From contig CAIQHB010000056.1 in the NCBI GenBank assembly GCA_903871465.1, positions 78,246-142,245 of the forward strand: a stretch of DNA of 64,000 nt. Direction: 5' to 3'. The notes beneath the pieces were generated by a model. It had not been told where the DNA came from. It did not search any database and worked only from the letters and a program-made list of their open reading frames with translations. The DNA is from an uncultured Methanosarcinales archaeon (GTDB lineage Archaea > Halobacteriota > Methanosarcinia > Methanotrichales > Methanotrichaceae). A program made the position numbers and the translations under genes. Below, one piece after another: positions 25,344 to 34,095 of this stretch (position 1 is the stretch's first letter; every line of letters starts with the position of its first letter).

Positions 25344-26741
25344 TTAATTCGTACAGCTAACTCCCCTCTGTGCCATAACAAAGGAATCCGAAGCTTCTTT
25401 ATCCATTCCCATACCCATCAGAGCTTCTCCTTTCTGTTTCCAGTAGTCAGAGCAAGGTTTTATCTGGATTGCCCTATCAAAACAGTTTTCTGCCTCCTGG
25501 TATTGACCCATAATGTAAAAGGTATCCCCTTTGTCCTTCCAAGCATTGTCTCGGTTGGATTCTATGGCTATCGCCTTGTCGAAACAGCTTAAAGCCTCAT
25601 CATACTTCCCGAGGCCGCGTAGCGCCAATCCTTTCAGATCCCAAGCCAAATAGTTTTCAGGATCTAAGCCTAATGCTTGATCGTATAAACCTGCAGCTAC
25701 TTCGTAATTTCCTCCGTTATTTTGGGCGATACCCTGATCGATCAGGGCGTCTGCTCCTCCTGCAGTGGAGTAAGATGCCCGGCTCGGTGCTGTACTATTT
25801 TGATAACTTACTTCATCTTGACTTGAAGTGGATGTCTCTGCAGGTTTGCTGAGCTTGACAGTCTCAGCAGCATGTTTATTCGTCTCAAAACCTTCTGGCG
25901 GACGCAATGAAGTCTTCTCATATTGATCGCGAACACTGATTAATGTATGGCGGCTTCCCTTAAAGAAAGGCCCTCCAGGTTGGTCGGCAGACCAGTCCAG
26001 GTTCAACCATATATCTTTGGTATCGGTATCGATATGTGTGTAGATTTTATCGGTATCAAACGTCTGCTTGAGCCAATTGATTGTATCATTTATCCGATTA
26101 TTTGTGGCGTTGAGCTGCCCGAGATAAACCTCAGTATATGCATGTCCACCGGTACTATTATTCTGAGCCAGAATAATTCGCGAAGTTCCTCCGATGGATT
26201 CAACAAGTGCAGACATGAGGATAGCAAAATCATCGCAATCACCTGCGCCCGCGCATCCAGCATCCTTGCCCACCGTCAGGGACTCATTGGCGTAGTTTAA
26301 GTAATCCAGACCTCTTGGATCTCTTACATAACGCCAGTTCTCTTTTAGATAGCTGTAAATTGCGCTGACTTGTTCTATTGTATAGTCTCCCGGATGCTTG
26401 GCCTCAAGTAAAAGAGCCTCTTTATGGACGATGGGATTTTCTGGCTCCACTCGACAGTTAAGGGTCCTCTTGAGATTTGCTACCTTCGTCTCTGTTGTGC
26501 CACCGGGAGCGCTGCCGCCGCCTGTAATGGAATAATCGATCATCTCATTATCAGACGGCGCTGATACCAATGGCACACCTGCGAGATCGTAAGATGAACT
26601 GACCATGCTCTCAAGTTGATCTGTAGTATAGCTGCTGGCGACTGAATAGCTCTCATTAAACACGAAAGGAATGCTGAGAGCTGCTCCTACGCCAATAACA
26701 CTAAACACAATAACTAGCAGCATAAGGTTATGCTTTGGCAT
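25344..26741 (-). CDS. Secreted transglutaminase-like protein with C-terminal TPR repeats
   Basis: A 465-residue paralogue of the proteins at 14290 and 29283. A signal peptide or membrane anchor (to about residue 22) is followed by the shared N-module (residues 23-133) and the transglutaminase-like core with C169 in GAGDCDDFAIL, H200 in GGHAYTEVYLG and D249 in WLNLDWS. It lacks the short GDGSKKGW insertion of its paralogues. From about residue 335 there are three to four TPR repeats (for example ALRGLGKYDEALSCFDKAIA), a protein-binding surface. Secreted TPRs joined to a transglutaminase-like core suggest action on a large extracellular assembly; the substrate is unknown. Confidence 0.83.
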   Translation of the reverse strand: MPKHNLMLLVIVFSVIGVGAALSIPFVFNESYSVASSYTTDQLESMVSSSYDLAGVPLVSAPSDNEMIDYSITGGGSAPGGTTETKVANLKRTLNCRVEPENPIVHKEALLLEAKHPGDYTIEQVSAIYSYLKENWRYVRDPRGLDYLNYANESLTVGKDAGCAGAGDCDDFAILMSALVESIGGTSRIILAQNNSTGGHAYTEVYLGQLNATNNRINDTINWLKQTFDTDKIYTHIDTDTKDIWLNLDWSADQPGGPFFKGSRHTLISVRDQYEKTSLRPPEGFETNKHAAETVKLSKPAETSTSSQDEVSYQNSTAPSRASYSTAGGADALIDQGIAQNNGGNYEVAAGLYDQALGLDPENYLAWDLKGLALRGLGKYDEALSCFDKAIAIESNRDNAWKDKGDTFYIMGQYQEAENCFDRAIQIKPCSDYWKQKGEALMGMGMDKEASDSFVMAQRGVSCTN

Positions 26742-26869
26742 TTGAGATTCACTCTTCAGTATCAGATTAATTATTCAGGCCCAATGAAATACTTTGCGAC
26801 TCAGTTCATCTTAGCAACATGAACGCATCGGATAATCAAAAATTTGGTTCCGGATTCGATATCCAGAAC

Positions 26870-27589
26870 CTATACAACATCAATTGTTACGTAGTTGCTG
26901 GGCTTATCGAAGATCGTGAACAGAGTCACGTGTCTGCCCGGCGTATCGGCATAGAACCAGATATACTTGTAACCGGGTGTAGCAAATCCATAGCTGTAGA
27001 GTTTTATGCTGCCATCAGGATAGAACTCATAGAGCTTCATCGTTCCGGTATAGGGCACATACATTAAGTTCTGAATCCAGCCACCAACAGGACAGGTTGC
27101 ATACCACGACCATCCTGCGGAAGATGCAACCCAGAGCGCCGGTGATTTTGCTGAGAACACCTGATAGAACGATGTCCAGGGCATGAAAGTGCCACTGTAA
27201 TACACCGCAGTCGGCGGAGCGGTTTGAACATCGTAATTCAACAGAACCTTCTGTTGAGTGACGGGCGGAGCTTGGGTAGTATATGTCGCAGTTATCGTGC
27301 TGCTACTTACAGTACTTGCTGTTCGTCCAACGCTTCCCAATTGAATAACTGGCTTTCCGGTCTGAACTGTTGAAGTAACCGCTTTTTCAACCACAGTAGT
27401 TGTGGGGCCAGGTGTAGTAGTGACTAGTGTGGTCTGAGTTGGCTGACCTGCAACGGAGATAGGTGCTCCGGGATAAGCGCCATAGGTTTCGCCACTCTGG
27501 GTGTCCTCGGCTAGAACAATCCCAGTCAATGCAATGCCCAGGCAAAAAATACTTAGGAGCAATAATGCTTTGCGCAAGTTGAACATCAT
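26870..27589 (-). CDS. Secreted beta-type domain protein, Thr/Val-rich
   Basis: A 239-residue protein with signal peptide (LRKALLLLSIFCLGIALTGIVLA region), a Thr/Pro/Val-rich linker and a C-terminal part of about 150 residues. That part is shared at high identity with the next gene (LLNYDVQTAPPTAVYYSGTF, WSWYATCPVGGW, EFYPDGSIKLYSYGFATPGY, ADTPGRHV, SNYVTIDVV). AGGAGGG lies immediately before tandem ATG codons at 27589 and 27586. No named domain is recognised; two conserved cysteine/tryptophan sites and strand-like periodicity point to a beta-sandwich. Confidence 0.78.
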   Translation of the reverse strand: MMFNLRKALLLLSIFCLGIALTGIVLAEDTQSGETYGAYPGAPISVAGQPTQTTLVTTTPGPTTTVVEKAVTSTVQTGKPVIQLGSVGRTASTVSSSTITATYTTQAPPVTQQKVLLNYDVQTAPPTAVYYSGTFMPWTSFYQVFSAKSPALWVASSAGWSWYATCPVGGWIQNLMYVPYTGTMKLYEFYPDGSIKLYSYGFATPGYKYIWFYADTPGRHVTLFTIFDKPSNYVTIDVV

Positions 27590-27639
27590 AATTCCCTCCT
27601 GCTTTTTCAATTCCCTTTATTGTCAAGCTTGACCTTGAT

Positions 27640-28347
27640 CTATGCCGCATCGATTGTAATGTAGTTACTCGGAATATCGGCTATCGTGAGCATAGTTAGG
27701 TATCTGCCAGGCGTATCTACTTGGAACCATCTGTATTTGTAGCCCGGCGCAGCAAAGCCATAGCTATAGTACCTTGTTGTTCCGTCTGGATACAGATCAT
27801 ATACTTTCATGGTTCCTGTAACAGGAACGTACATCTGCTCTTGCATCCAGCCACCTACGGGACAGGTTGCATACCAGGACCAACCGACTGATGATGCAAT
27901 CCAGAGTGCAGGGGAGTTTGCCGGAAATACCTGATAGAACGATGTCCAGGGCATATACGAGCCGCTATAATATACGGTCGCAGGTGGAGCAGTCTGGATA
28001 TCATAAGTCAGCAAAACATTCTGCTGCACTACAGGTGGTGCCTGAGTATAATATACTGCAGTTACGGTACTTGGGTTAGGTGTCGTAACTGGATTGGTAA
28101 CAATTGCCCCTGTATTAGCGGCTGGCTGCACAACAGGTGTTGTAATAACTGTGGTGGGTTGTGTCGGGTACGCCGTTACTGTCGTAGGGGTTGTGACAGG
28201 AGTTGGAGTTTGGGTAGGTAACTGAGTGGGTCCATTCGGATAAGCGCCATAAGTTCCGTCATCTATGGCTACAACCATCCCGGTTAACAAGAGTCCTAGA
28301 CACAATATGCATAGGACCAGCAATGGTTTGAGCTGTCGGTTTCTCAT
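27640..28347 (-). CDS. Secreted beta-type domain protein, Thr/Pro-rich
   Basis: A 235-residue paralogue of the downstream gene, with signal peptide (to about residue 27) and a Pro/Thr-rich stalk (PTQTPTPVTTPTTVT). The same 150-residue C-terminal region ends TPGRYLTMLTIADIPSNYIT. AGGAGG precedes the ATG by seven bases. Its Thr/Pro stalk is a likely O-glycosylation region. The two genes are tandem duplicates with a 50-base spacer and presumably one promoter. Confidence 0.78.
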   Translation of the reverse strand: MRNRQLKPLLVLCILCLGLLLTGMVVAIDDGTYGAYPNGPTQLPTQTPTPVTTPTTVTAYPTQPTTVITTPVVQPAANTGAIVTNPVTTPNPSTVTAVYYTQAPPVVQQNVLLTYDIQTAPPATVYYSGSYMPWTSFYQVFPANSPALWIASSVGWSWYATCPVGGWMQEQMYVPVTGTMKVYDLYPDGTTRYYSYGFAAPGYKYRWFQVDTPGRYLTMLTIADIPSNYITIDAA

Positions 28348-28506
28348 TTTTTAACCTCCTACATCCTTATTTTAGCAATTTTTAGCAATTTAATTGCAGT
28401 AAAGACATTCTACAATATAAACAAATCTCTGAGAGGAAGCTTGTATCAATTTTAGACAAGGCTTGATAATACATTAGAAATAACTCGTCCCATACTAATC
28501 CAACGG

Positions 28507-28515
28507 TATTTATAA
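28507..28515 (+). promoter_or_regulatory. TATA box for the N-module/TPR gene
   Basis: TATTTATAA about 57 bases before the ATG at 28572, with AGAGGGA close to the ATG. Resembles archaeal promoters by eye. Confidence 0.45.
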
Positions 28516-28571
28516 ACACAAACCTTTTCATCATGGACGTCAATGAGTTCTGACAATAGAGGGATAAATAG

Positions 28572-29225
28572 ATGAAATTAAGCTTCCTTCTCTGGATTGG
28601 GCTAATCTTTCTGCTGGAACCTGCACTAACGGCAGATATTCCATACGTTTTCAACAATAGTTCATATGATGTGGGCAGCTACAACTCTGATCAGCTTGTG
28701 AACATCAGCGCTTCGTCCCCTGAGCTAGCCGGAGTGCCCCCGGTATCTGCCTCCAGAGATAGCGAGGTCCTGCTGTTCCCAGAGAACAAAACCTACAAGA
28801 CTGTAGGTGAGATCAAGAATGAGTTTGATTACAGGGTCTGGCAAAAAAAAGGCATGATTCTCTTTAATCAGGGCAGATACGATGAAGCTCTTCAAGCATT
28901 CGACCAATCGATACAGATGAATCCCAAAATTGCAGAAAGCTGGAGATACAAAGGCGTTGTGCTGCTGGTCACGCACCATGATCGAGAAGCAATCATGTGT
29001 TTTGATGTGGCAACTGCACTCGAGCCATCATTCGCGACCGCCTGGAACAACAAAGCTGAAGCCTTCTATGCCATGGGCAGATACGATGAAGCTCTTCAGG
29101 CTTGTGATAAGGCCATACAAATAGATCTCTGGTCTGCAAAAGCCTGGTATACCAAAGGCAGGATCTTGAAGACCAAAGCTAAGGAAGCATTTGCAAATGC
29201 TAGGGAAATCGAGCAGGAAAGCTAA
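28572..29225 (+). CDS. Secreted TPR protein carrying the N-module of the transglutaminase-like family
   Basis: A 217-residue protein. The signal peptide (to about residue 20) is followed by DIPYVFNNSSYDVGSYNSDQ and SSPELAGVP, clearly the start of the N-module found in the three transglutaminase-like proteins. The module is cut short near residue 85 and joined straight to three TPR repeats (KGMILFNQGRYDEALQAFDQ and later units). The catalytic core is absent. It therefore looks like a non-catalytic partner or adaptor, or a product of internal deletion from a TPR-containing paralogue such as that at 25344. It lies 57 bases before the transglutaminase-like gene at 29283 on the same strand, which suggests co-expression. 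Confidence 0.8.
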   Translation: MKLSFLLWIGLIFLLEPALTADIPYVFNNSSYDVGSYNSDQLVNISASSPELAGVPPVSASRDSEVLLFPENKTYKTVGEIKNEFDYRVWQKKGMILFNQGRYDEALQAFDQSIQMNPKIAESWRYKGVVLLVTHHDREAIMCFDVATALEPSFATAWNNKAEAFYAMGRYDEALQACDKAIQIDLWSAKAWYTKGRILKTKAKEAFANAREIEQES

Positions 29226-29282
29226 AATCAACCACAACAAGAACGCTTTCCCCTTTGCTAAAATGAGGTATCTCTGATCCCT

Positions 29283-30794
29283 ATGGCTCCTTGGGTTATA
29301 TGGCTTGGCATTTTTCTTTTAATCGGCACCGGGATGGCAGTAGATATACCGTTCGTCTTTGATGGGACCTCCGCAGGTGTAGCTGGCTATACAACTGCTC
29401 AGTTTGAACAGACTCGTACTTCATCTCCTGACCTTGCAGGTGTACCAACGGTAACCCAGGTTGCAGACAACGAGATTATAGCATTCCCTGTAACTGGTGG
29501 TGGCAGTGCTCCCGAGGGTGCAACCGACAAGCAGGTTGGAGAACTCAAGAAGGCATTTGATGCCGCAGTGGAACCGGATAATTCACGTGTCCATGAAGAG
29601 GCAGTTGTGCTTGCTCTCAAGTATCCTGGAGACCTCACTATCGATCAGATCGCCTCCATTTACAGTTACTTAAAAACTGGTGACGGCTCAAAGAAAGGGT
29701 GGGGCTATGTGCGAGACCCAAGAGGCATTGATTATTTTAATTATGCCAATGCTTCTTTGAAACTGGGTGACAGGGCCAACTGCGTGGGTGGCGGCGATTG
29801 TGATGATTTCGCCATCCTCATGTCAGCACTGGTGGAGTCCATTGGGGGAACCACACGAATCATCTTGGCTCGCAATAATACCACCGGCGGCCATGCTTAT
29901 GCGGAAGTCTATCTTGGTCGACTTAATGTCCCAAACAGCCAGGTGGAGGATATTATAATCTGGCTGAAGCAGGAATTTGATACCAATAAGATCTACACTC
30001 ATATTGACACCGATACCAAAGATGTCTGGCTGAATCTTGACTGGGGAGCAGACGAAAAAGGGAACACACATCCTGGGGGGCCTTTCTTCCAAGGGGATAA
30101 GCACATAGTGCTCTGTATCAGAGACAAGTTTGAAAAAACACCGCTAAAGCTACCTGTAAAATCTAACGATCCGCCCAAGCTGATTAGTCTGACTTCGGAC
30201 AAACCAAATATGCAGGATGCTGGAACATCTATAACGTGGACCGCCGAGGCCAAAGATCCGGATAACGATCAGATATTTTACAAGTTCTTCCTGCACGACA
30301 ATCCCGTAACCAAATGGATAACGGATAACACATGGGTCTGGAGTACCACGGATAACGATATTGGTAAAAACCAAATAGAGGTTCAAGTGCGAGACACGAA
30401 GCATGCAGAAGCTGATGCCTTCGATAGCAGCAAGGTTGCTAGTTTTATGATACAACTTAGCGCAGATAGTGGTAGTGGCTGCCAACACGATTGCAATGAG
30501 GACGGAAATTGCGAAGAGTGCTGCTCTACCAGCGATTGTCCTAGCGACGAAGTGTGCGACATTGGCCATCAATGTGTGGTGTGTACGGATTTAGGGGCGT
30601 CCTGCTCGCTTGATAGCCAGTGCTGTTCCGGGTGGTGCAAATCGTGGCATTGTGCTAGCCTTTGCTCAAATGATAGCGATTGTCCTCCGGAAACACCATT
30701 CTGTTATACAGGAGGTTGCGCAGCTTCTTGCGTACAGGATGTGCAGTGTGATCCATCCAGGCCACATTGCACAAATGGTCAGTGCATGTCGTAA
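29283..30794 (+). CDS. Secreted transglutaminase-like protein with Ig-like and Cys-rich C-terminus
   Basis: A 503-residue protein. Signal peptide about residues 1-20; shared N-module to residue 130; transglutaminase-like core with C173 in GGGDCDDFAIL, H204 in GGHAYAEVYLG and D253 in WLNLDWG. Next comes an Ig- or cadherin-like beta domain (about 290-395: KLISLTSDKPNMQDAGTS to ASFMIQL) and a C-terminal region of about 100 residues with some 22 cysteines in knot-like spacing (CCSTSDCPSDEVC, CCSGWC, DCPPETPFC). The Cys-rich part resembles eukaryotic-style small disulfide modules. The core is close to that at 14290, so the three enzymes differ mainly in their C-terminal attachments. Confidence 0.85.
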   Translation: MAPWVIWLGIFLLIGTGMAVDIPFVFDGTSAGVAGYTTAQFEQTRTSSPDLAGVPTVTQVADNEIIAFPVTGGGSAPEGATDKQVGELKKAFDAAVEPDNSRVHEEAVVLALKYPGDLTIDQIASIYSYLKTGDGSKKGWGYVRDPRGIDYFNYANASLKLGDRANCVGGGDCDDFAILMSALVESIGGTTRIILARNNTTGGHAYAEVYLGRLNVPNSQVEDIIIWLKQEFDTNKIYTHIDTDTKDVWLNLDWGADEKGNTHPGGPFFQGDKHIVLCIRDKFEKTPLKLPVKSNDPPKLISLTSDKPNMQDAGTSITWTAEAKDPDNDQIFYKFFLHDNPVTKWITDNTWVWSTTDNDIGKNQIEVQVRDTKHAEADAFDSSKVASFMIQLSADSGSGCQHDCNEDGNCEECCSTSDCPSDEVCDIGHQCVVCTDLGASCSLDSQCCSGWCKSWHCASLCSNDSDCPPETPFCYTGGCAASCVQDVQCDPSRPHCTNGQCMS

Positions 30795-30988
30795 AGGCTG
30801 ATCCAATAGAGAATTTCAGGTTAGAAGCAGTATGGATGGGATCTGGAGATTGCATAGTGCATTCACCTTGTGCCTGTGCCTGCCATGGTTAGGACTATGG
30901 ATTTCCCCGTCATCCTTTTAAGCGACTTTCAGGCAAACGAACTCATCCGAGGTGAGGAAATCTTGTGACCACATAGGCAAAGATATGC

Positions 30989-31189
30989 ATGTCGTTGTAT
31001 GTGCCCTATACCGGAACGATGAAGCACTATGAGTTCTATCCTGACGACAGCATAAAACTCTATAGCTATGGCTTTGCCACACCGGGCTACAAGTACATAT
31101 GGTCCTATGCCGATACGCCGGGCAGGCACGTGACTCTGTTCCCGATCATCAATAGGCCCAGCAACTACGTAACGATTGATGTTCTTTAG
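30989..31189 (+). pseudogene. Truncated beta-type domain copy
   Basis: A 66-codon frame whose product (YVPYTGTMKHYEFYPDDSI, YGFATPGYKYIW, ADTPGRHVTLF, SNYVTIDVL) is nearly identical to the last 65 residues of the protein at 26870. The signal peptide, stalk and first half of the domain are missing, and no ribosome-binding sequence is obvious. It lies in inverted orientation to its parent. Confidence 0.75.
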
Positions 31190-31310
31190 GTTGGCCCATA
31201 ATCCAAACCTTTTTTGATTTGCAGACTGATTGGATACCAAGTTTTGGCTCTTCGCTATTTCAAGTTGCTAACCTCAGGTTACTATGGTTTTTCAGTTTGT
31301 AAGTTAGTCG

Positions 31311-31434
31311 CTCTGTGCGTACTCTGTGAACTCTGTGTCTTTGTGGTGGAAACGTCGTTAGCCGCTGAGTTATAACCATGTGGCTGACGATACTACTACC
31401 ACAGAGACGCAGAGCGCACGGAGGACTCACAAAG
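31311..31434. repeat. Inverted CTCTGTG-type repeat
   Basis: Left arm about 31311-31348 (CTCTGTGCGTACTCTGTGAA and on) and right arm about 31397-31434 (ACCACAGAGACGCAGAGCGC and on) are imperfect complements around a 48-base loop. Same family as the repeat at 18640-18738. It marks the right edge of the decayed surface-gene copy. Confidence 0.6.
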
Positions 31435-31688
31435 GACTCGATTATTCTATTACCCACTCGAAACAGCGAGGAACCATTTTAATTTTTAAAGGTATGATTA
31501 TTTGGCTCTTTAGCTTGATATCTTTTTTGTGGGATAAAGTCGAAATTTGGGTATTTGGTAAAGGCGTGAAGACCCCGAGACAGAAGCAGAACTAAAAGAG
31601 ATTCCTGCCAGGGAGATTCTGGACAAGATCCAGGAACCAGTAGTTAATTTGATATTCTCTCAAGCTATCTCCTGCCACGAGGACCAAT

Positions 31689-32393
31689 ATGGCCAAAAGC
31701 ACCATGTATTTTGCATGCATACTGGCTATGATCATAGCCTTAACAATTACCTCGCAGGCTCACGATAACAATACAACAACGAATTTAAAAGCAGGACTTA
31801 GCATTAATGAGGAAAAAGAGGTGTTGGCAGCCCAAAATAGATATCGAGCTGAAGTAAACGTCACACCTCTTGAATGGTCTCTGAATTTATCCGCCCAGGC
31901 TCAAAAATGCGCTGACTACAATGCTGCTAACTTTCTCTCTTCAGGACAACAGAAGCACTGCCGAACACCGGGGTTCGGGCAGAACATCGCCATGGCAAAT
32001 TCCAACCTGCATTTAACCTTGACTCAAATGGTTGACGCATGGGGCAATGAAAAGCGCAATTTTCTGAATGGTGAGTATCCATCCGTCAGCGCAACTGGGT
32101 CCCCGGGTGACGTCAGTCACTACACGCAGATTATATGGCAGAATACCGGCGAGGTGGGATGCGGAGTTGCCAGTGCCGGTGGGTATAATATCCTGGTATG
32201 CGATTACAGTCCCCAAGGCAACATAGATGGAACAACGGTTTATTCTCCGAAGCCGCCTCATGTGGTAGCGGTGAATGAATCAAATCCCTACAAGAACTTG
32301 AGAAAGGATTACTCGGGAATGCCTGCAAGGAACGTTTTGATCGATACTGTATTAAATCGGCCAGTTTCCTGCTATCTGCCTTCCCCAGTATGA
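31689..32393 (+). CDS. Secreted CAP (SCP/PR-1) domain protein
   Basis: A 234-residue protein with signal peptide (to about residue 24) and a CAP domain: AQNRYRAEVNVTPLEWS at the start, the HYTQIIWQNTGEVGCG signature, and ILVCDYSPQGN, all typical of eukaryotic-style PR-1/CRISP proteins. Conserved histidine and glutamate positions are present (H in HYTQ). About 40 residues follow the domain. CAP proteins in archaea are uncommon and point to lateral transfer. Its role may be lipid or sterol-like ligand binding or adhesion; none can be shown here. Confidence 0.87.
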   Translation: MAKSTMYFACILAMIIALTITSQAHDNNTTTNLKAGLSINEEKEVLAAQNRYRAEVNVTPLEWSLNLSAQAQKCADYNAANFLSSGQQKHCRTPGFGQNIAMANSNLHLTLTQMVDAWGNEKRNFLNGEYPSVSATGSPGDVSHYTQIIWQNTGEVGCGVASAGGYNILVCDYSPQGNIDGTTVYSPKPPHVVAVNESNPYKNLRKDYSGMPARNVLIDTVLNRPVSCYLPSPV

Positions 32394-33147
32394 TCAGAGT
32401 GCGATGCACGGGAAATGAGTCGTCGAGCAAAATCGAACCCGGATTGGAAGTGTGGAGCTGGCTAGAAAGGATGGGGATGGCCAGAGAGGTTCAGCCAGGC
32501 GAGCCTCCTAATTCTTTTGCAGGGTGATAACTTCTTATATCTTGTGGCTAAGGGCGGGAAAAGGTAAATGGAGCTATCTAGTGCCGAATATAAACACTAA
32601 AGCCCATGTTCCGGCTCGTGACAGTTTTGTATGTCGCTATTGTGGCGCTCGACCATACCTGGACCAGCCTGTAAAAATACTTGAAATGCAGATTTACCAT
32701 TTCCATAAATTTTGCTCAACGCTATCACAGACAGACCTCAATATCCTCGGATTTCAGGTCAGAACTAAAAATCAGGAGAGACGATAGCAAATTATTATAT
32801 ACAATAACGGCCGTCAATTATTTGGGAACTTATATGGAGATCAGAAAAGAAATTTTTGGCTTTGCAGCCATGGTTTTTTGTCGTTTTCAATGTTTTCAAT
32901 TATATTCTATTTTATCTACATAAATGTTATAAAGTAGATACAATCGTTTTCTTGATGTGGTATTACCAAGCATAAAGTTGTTTCAGGAGATCCTGGCAAT
33001 AGGCTGCTTGACGCGGTTCTGGATGTGATAACTCTAAATAATTTTTATGAATTAAAGAATAGTACTTCCTGCAATGCAAGGCAATAGATGATCTCACGGA
33101 CCTATGAATGAAGATATCTACTGATAGGCAGACATGTGTCTGTGGCA
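32394..33147. other. Long AT-rich intergenic stretch
   Basis: No firm gene. A GTG-started frame at 32524-32787 (87 codons) contains FVCRYCGARPYLDQP, which could be a piece of a zinc-binding or HNH-type protein, but it lacks a ribosome-binding sequence and the rest is unrecognised. The remainder has low coding potential. Confidence 0.35.
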
Positions 33148-33327
33148 ATGTTTGACCCCCCAAATGAAGAAGCGATCCGGAAGATAGCCAATCCATTTAG
33201 AGAACCAGGCGTTGTTAATGTAAATCCAGCATTGCCTTTGGATGAATCATTGAAAATGATGGAAAAGATGCAAGCCAATATAAGCGACACTTCTTTTTCA
33301 AAATATTTTTCGCATGAGTTTAAATAG
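33148..33327 (+). CDS. Small hypothetical protein
   Basis: A 59-codon frame (ATG at 33148; GTG at 33136 also possible). The product, MFDPPNEEAIRKIANPFREP and then a helical KMMEKMQAN segment, has plausible protein composition but no known family. It may be real or a fragment. Confidence 0.3.
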   Translation: MFDPPNEEAIRKIANPFREPGVVNVNPALPLDESLKMMEKMQANISDTSFSKYFSHEFK

Positions 33328-33575
33328 AATCTTAGATTAAATTTCTATGCTATTTTCGTACCGATTGAGCAGAATGCTACTGAATACTAAGTGTTTCATT
33401 TGGCTACGGTCTGAATTGGTATCCATATCCAATGAAAAAATAAAATCTTAAAACTTTTTTTCGTGGTTCGTGCTTTTGATACGCTGTGAAGGCTGGATAG
33501 ACCCGGTATTTTGCAGGACTTTAAATCCCAGGGTATATATGTCCGAAAGTGAATAGACCTCTTTGAGGTATCCGG

Positions 33576-33935
33576 ATGAGATTCAAGTCATTATTAATAT
33601 TTCTTTCATTATTTGTTTTTATAAGCTATTGCGCGGCGGAAGAGGTCAGGATAGAAGGAAATGCTGTTGAGCAGTTCCAAAGGATAGGGGCGTGGGGTTG
33701 GGTTGTTTCGGTAGGCAGCGTTCAAAAAGGACCTGAAGAAATGGAAGGCGGCAATGTCTCAGTCTACCTGACTTCCGCGAATCCCGAAGAATACCCACCA
33801 GGACTCATCGACCCGAACATCGCGGTAGGAGATCGTGTTGCAGTCTATGGGTTGCTGGAAACAGCTGAACCGGATGCATATGATATCTTGCTGGTTGGCT
33901 CTAAACAGTATTACATCAAGCAAGTCACCTCATAG
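33576..33935 (+). CDS. Small secreted hypothetical protein, possibly OB-fold
   Basis: A 119-residue protein with a signal peptide (to about residue 21). The mature part alternates short strands (VRIEGNAVEQF, WGWVVSVGSV, VSVYLTS, VGDRVAVYGLLET) in a way that resembles an OB-fold of the secreted nucleic-acid- or ligand-binding type. GAGGT lies seven bases before the ATG. No family is recognised. Confidence 0.65.
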   Translation: MRFKSLLIFLSLFVFISYCAAEEVRIEGNAVEQFQRIGAWGWVVSVGSVQKGPEEMEGGNVSVYLTSANPEEYPPGLIDPNIAVGDRVAVYGLLETAEPDAYDILLVGSKQYYIKQVTS

Positions 33936-34095
33936 TGATCTGGGGATGCGGGGGTCAGGCTCACAGCAGCCGATCATAAAGAAGCCGAATGGGGCAATAA
34001 TAACATAGCCCGCTCTCGGAGAATATCTCCACGACCCCATTTTGCCATTTTCAGATATTTAGCTCCCTTTGAGGCTAATTGCGAGGGAGGGCATC

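Noticed and set aside
28382-28657. 91-codon minus-strand frame
   Set aside because: It runs over the promoter and signal-peptide region of the forward gene at 28572 and looks like a shadow.
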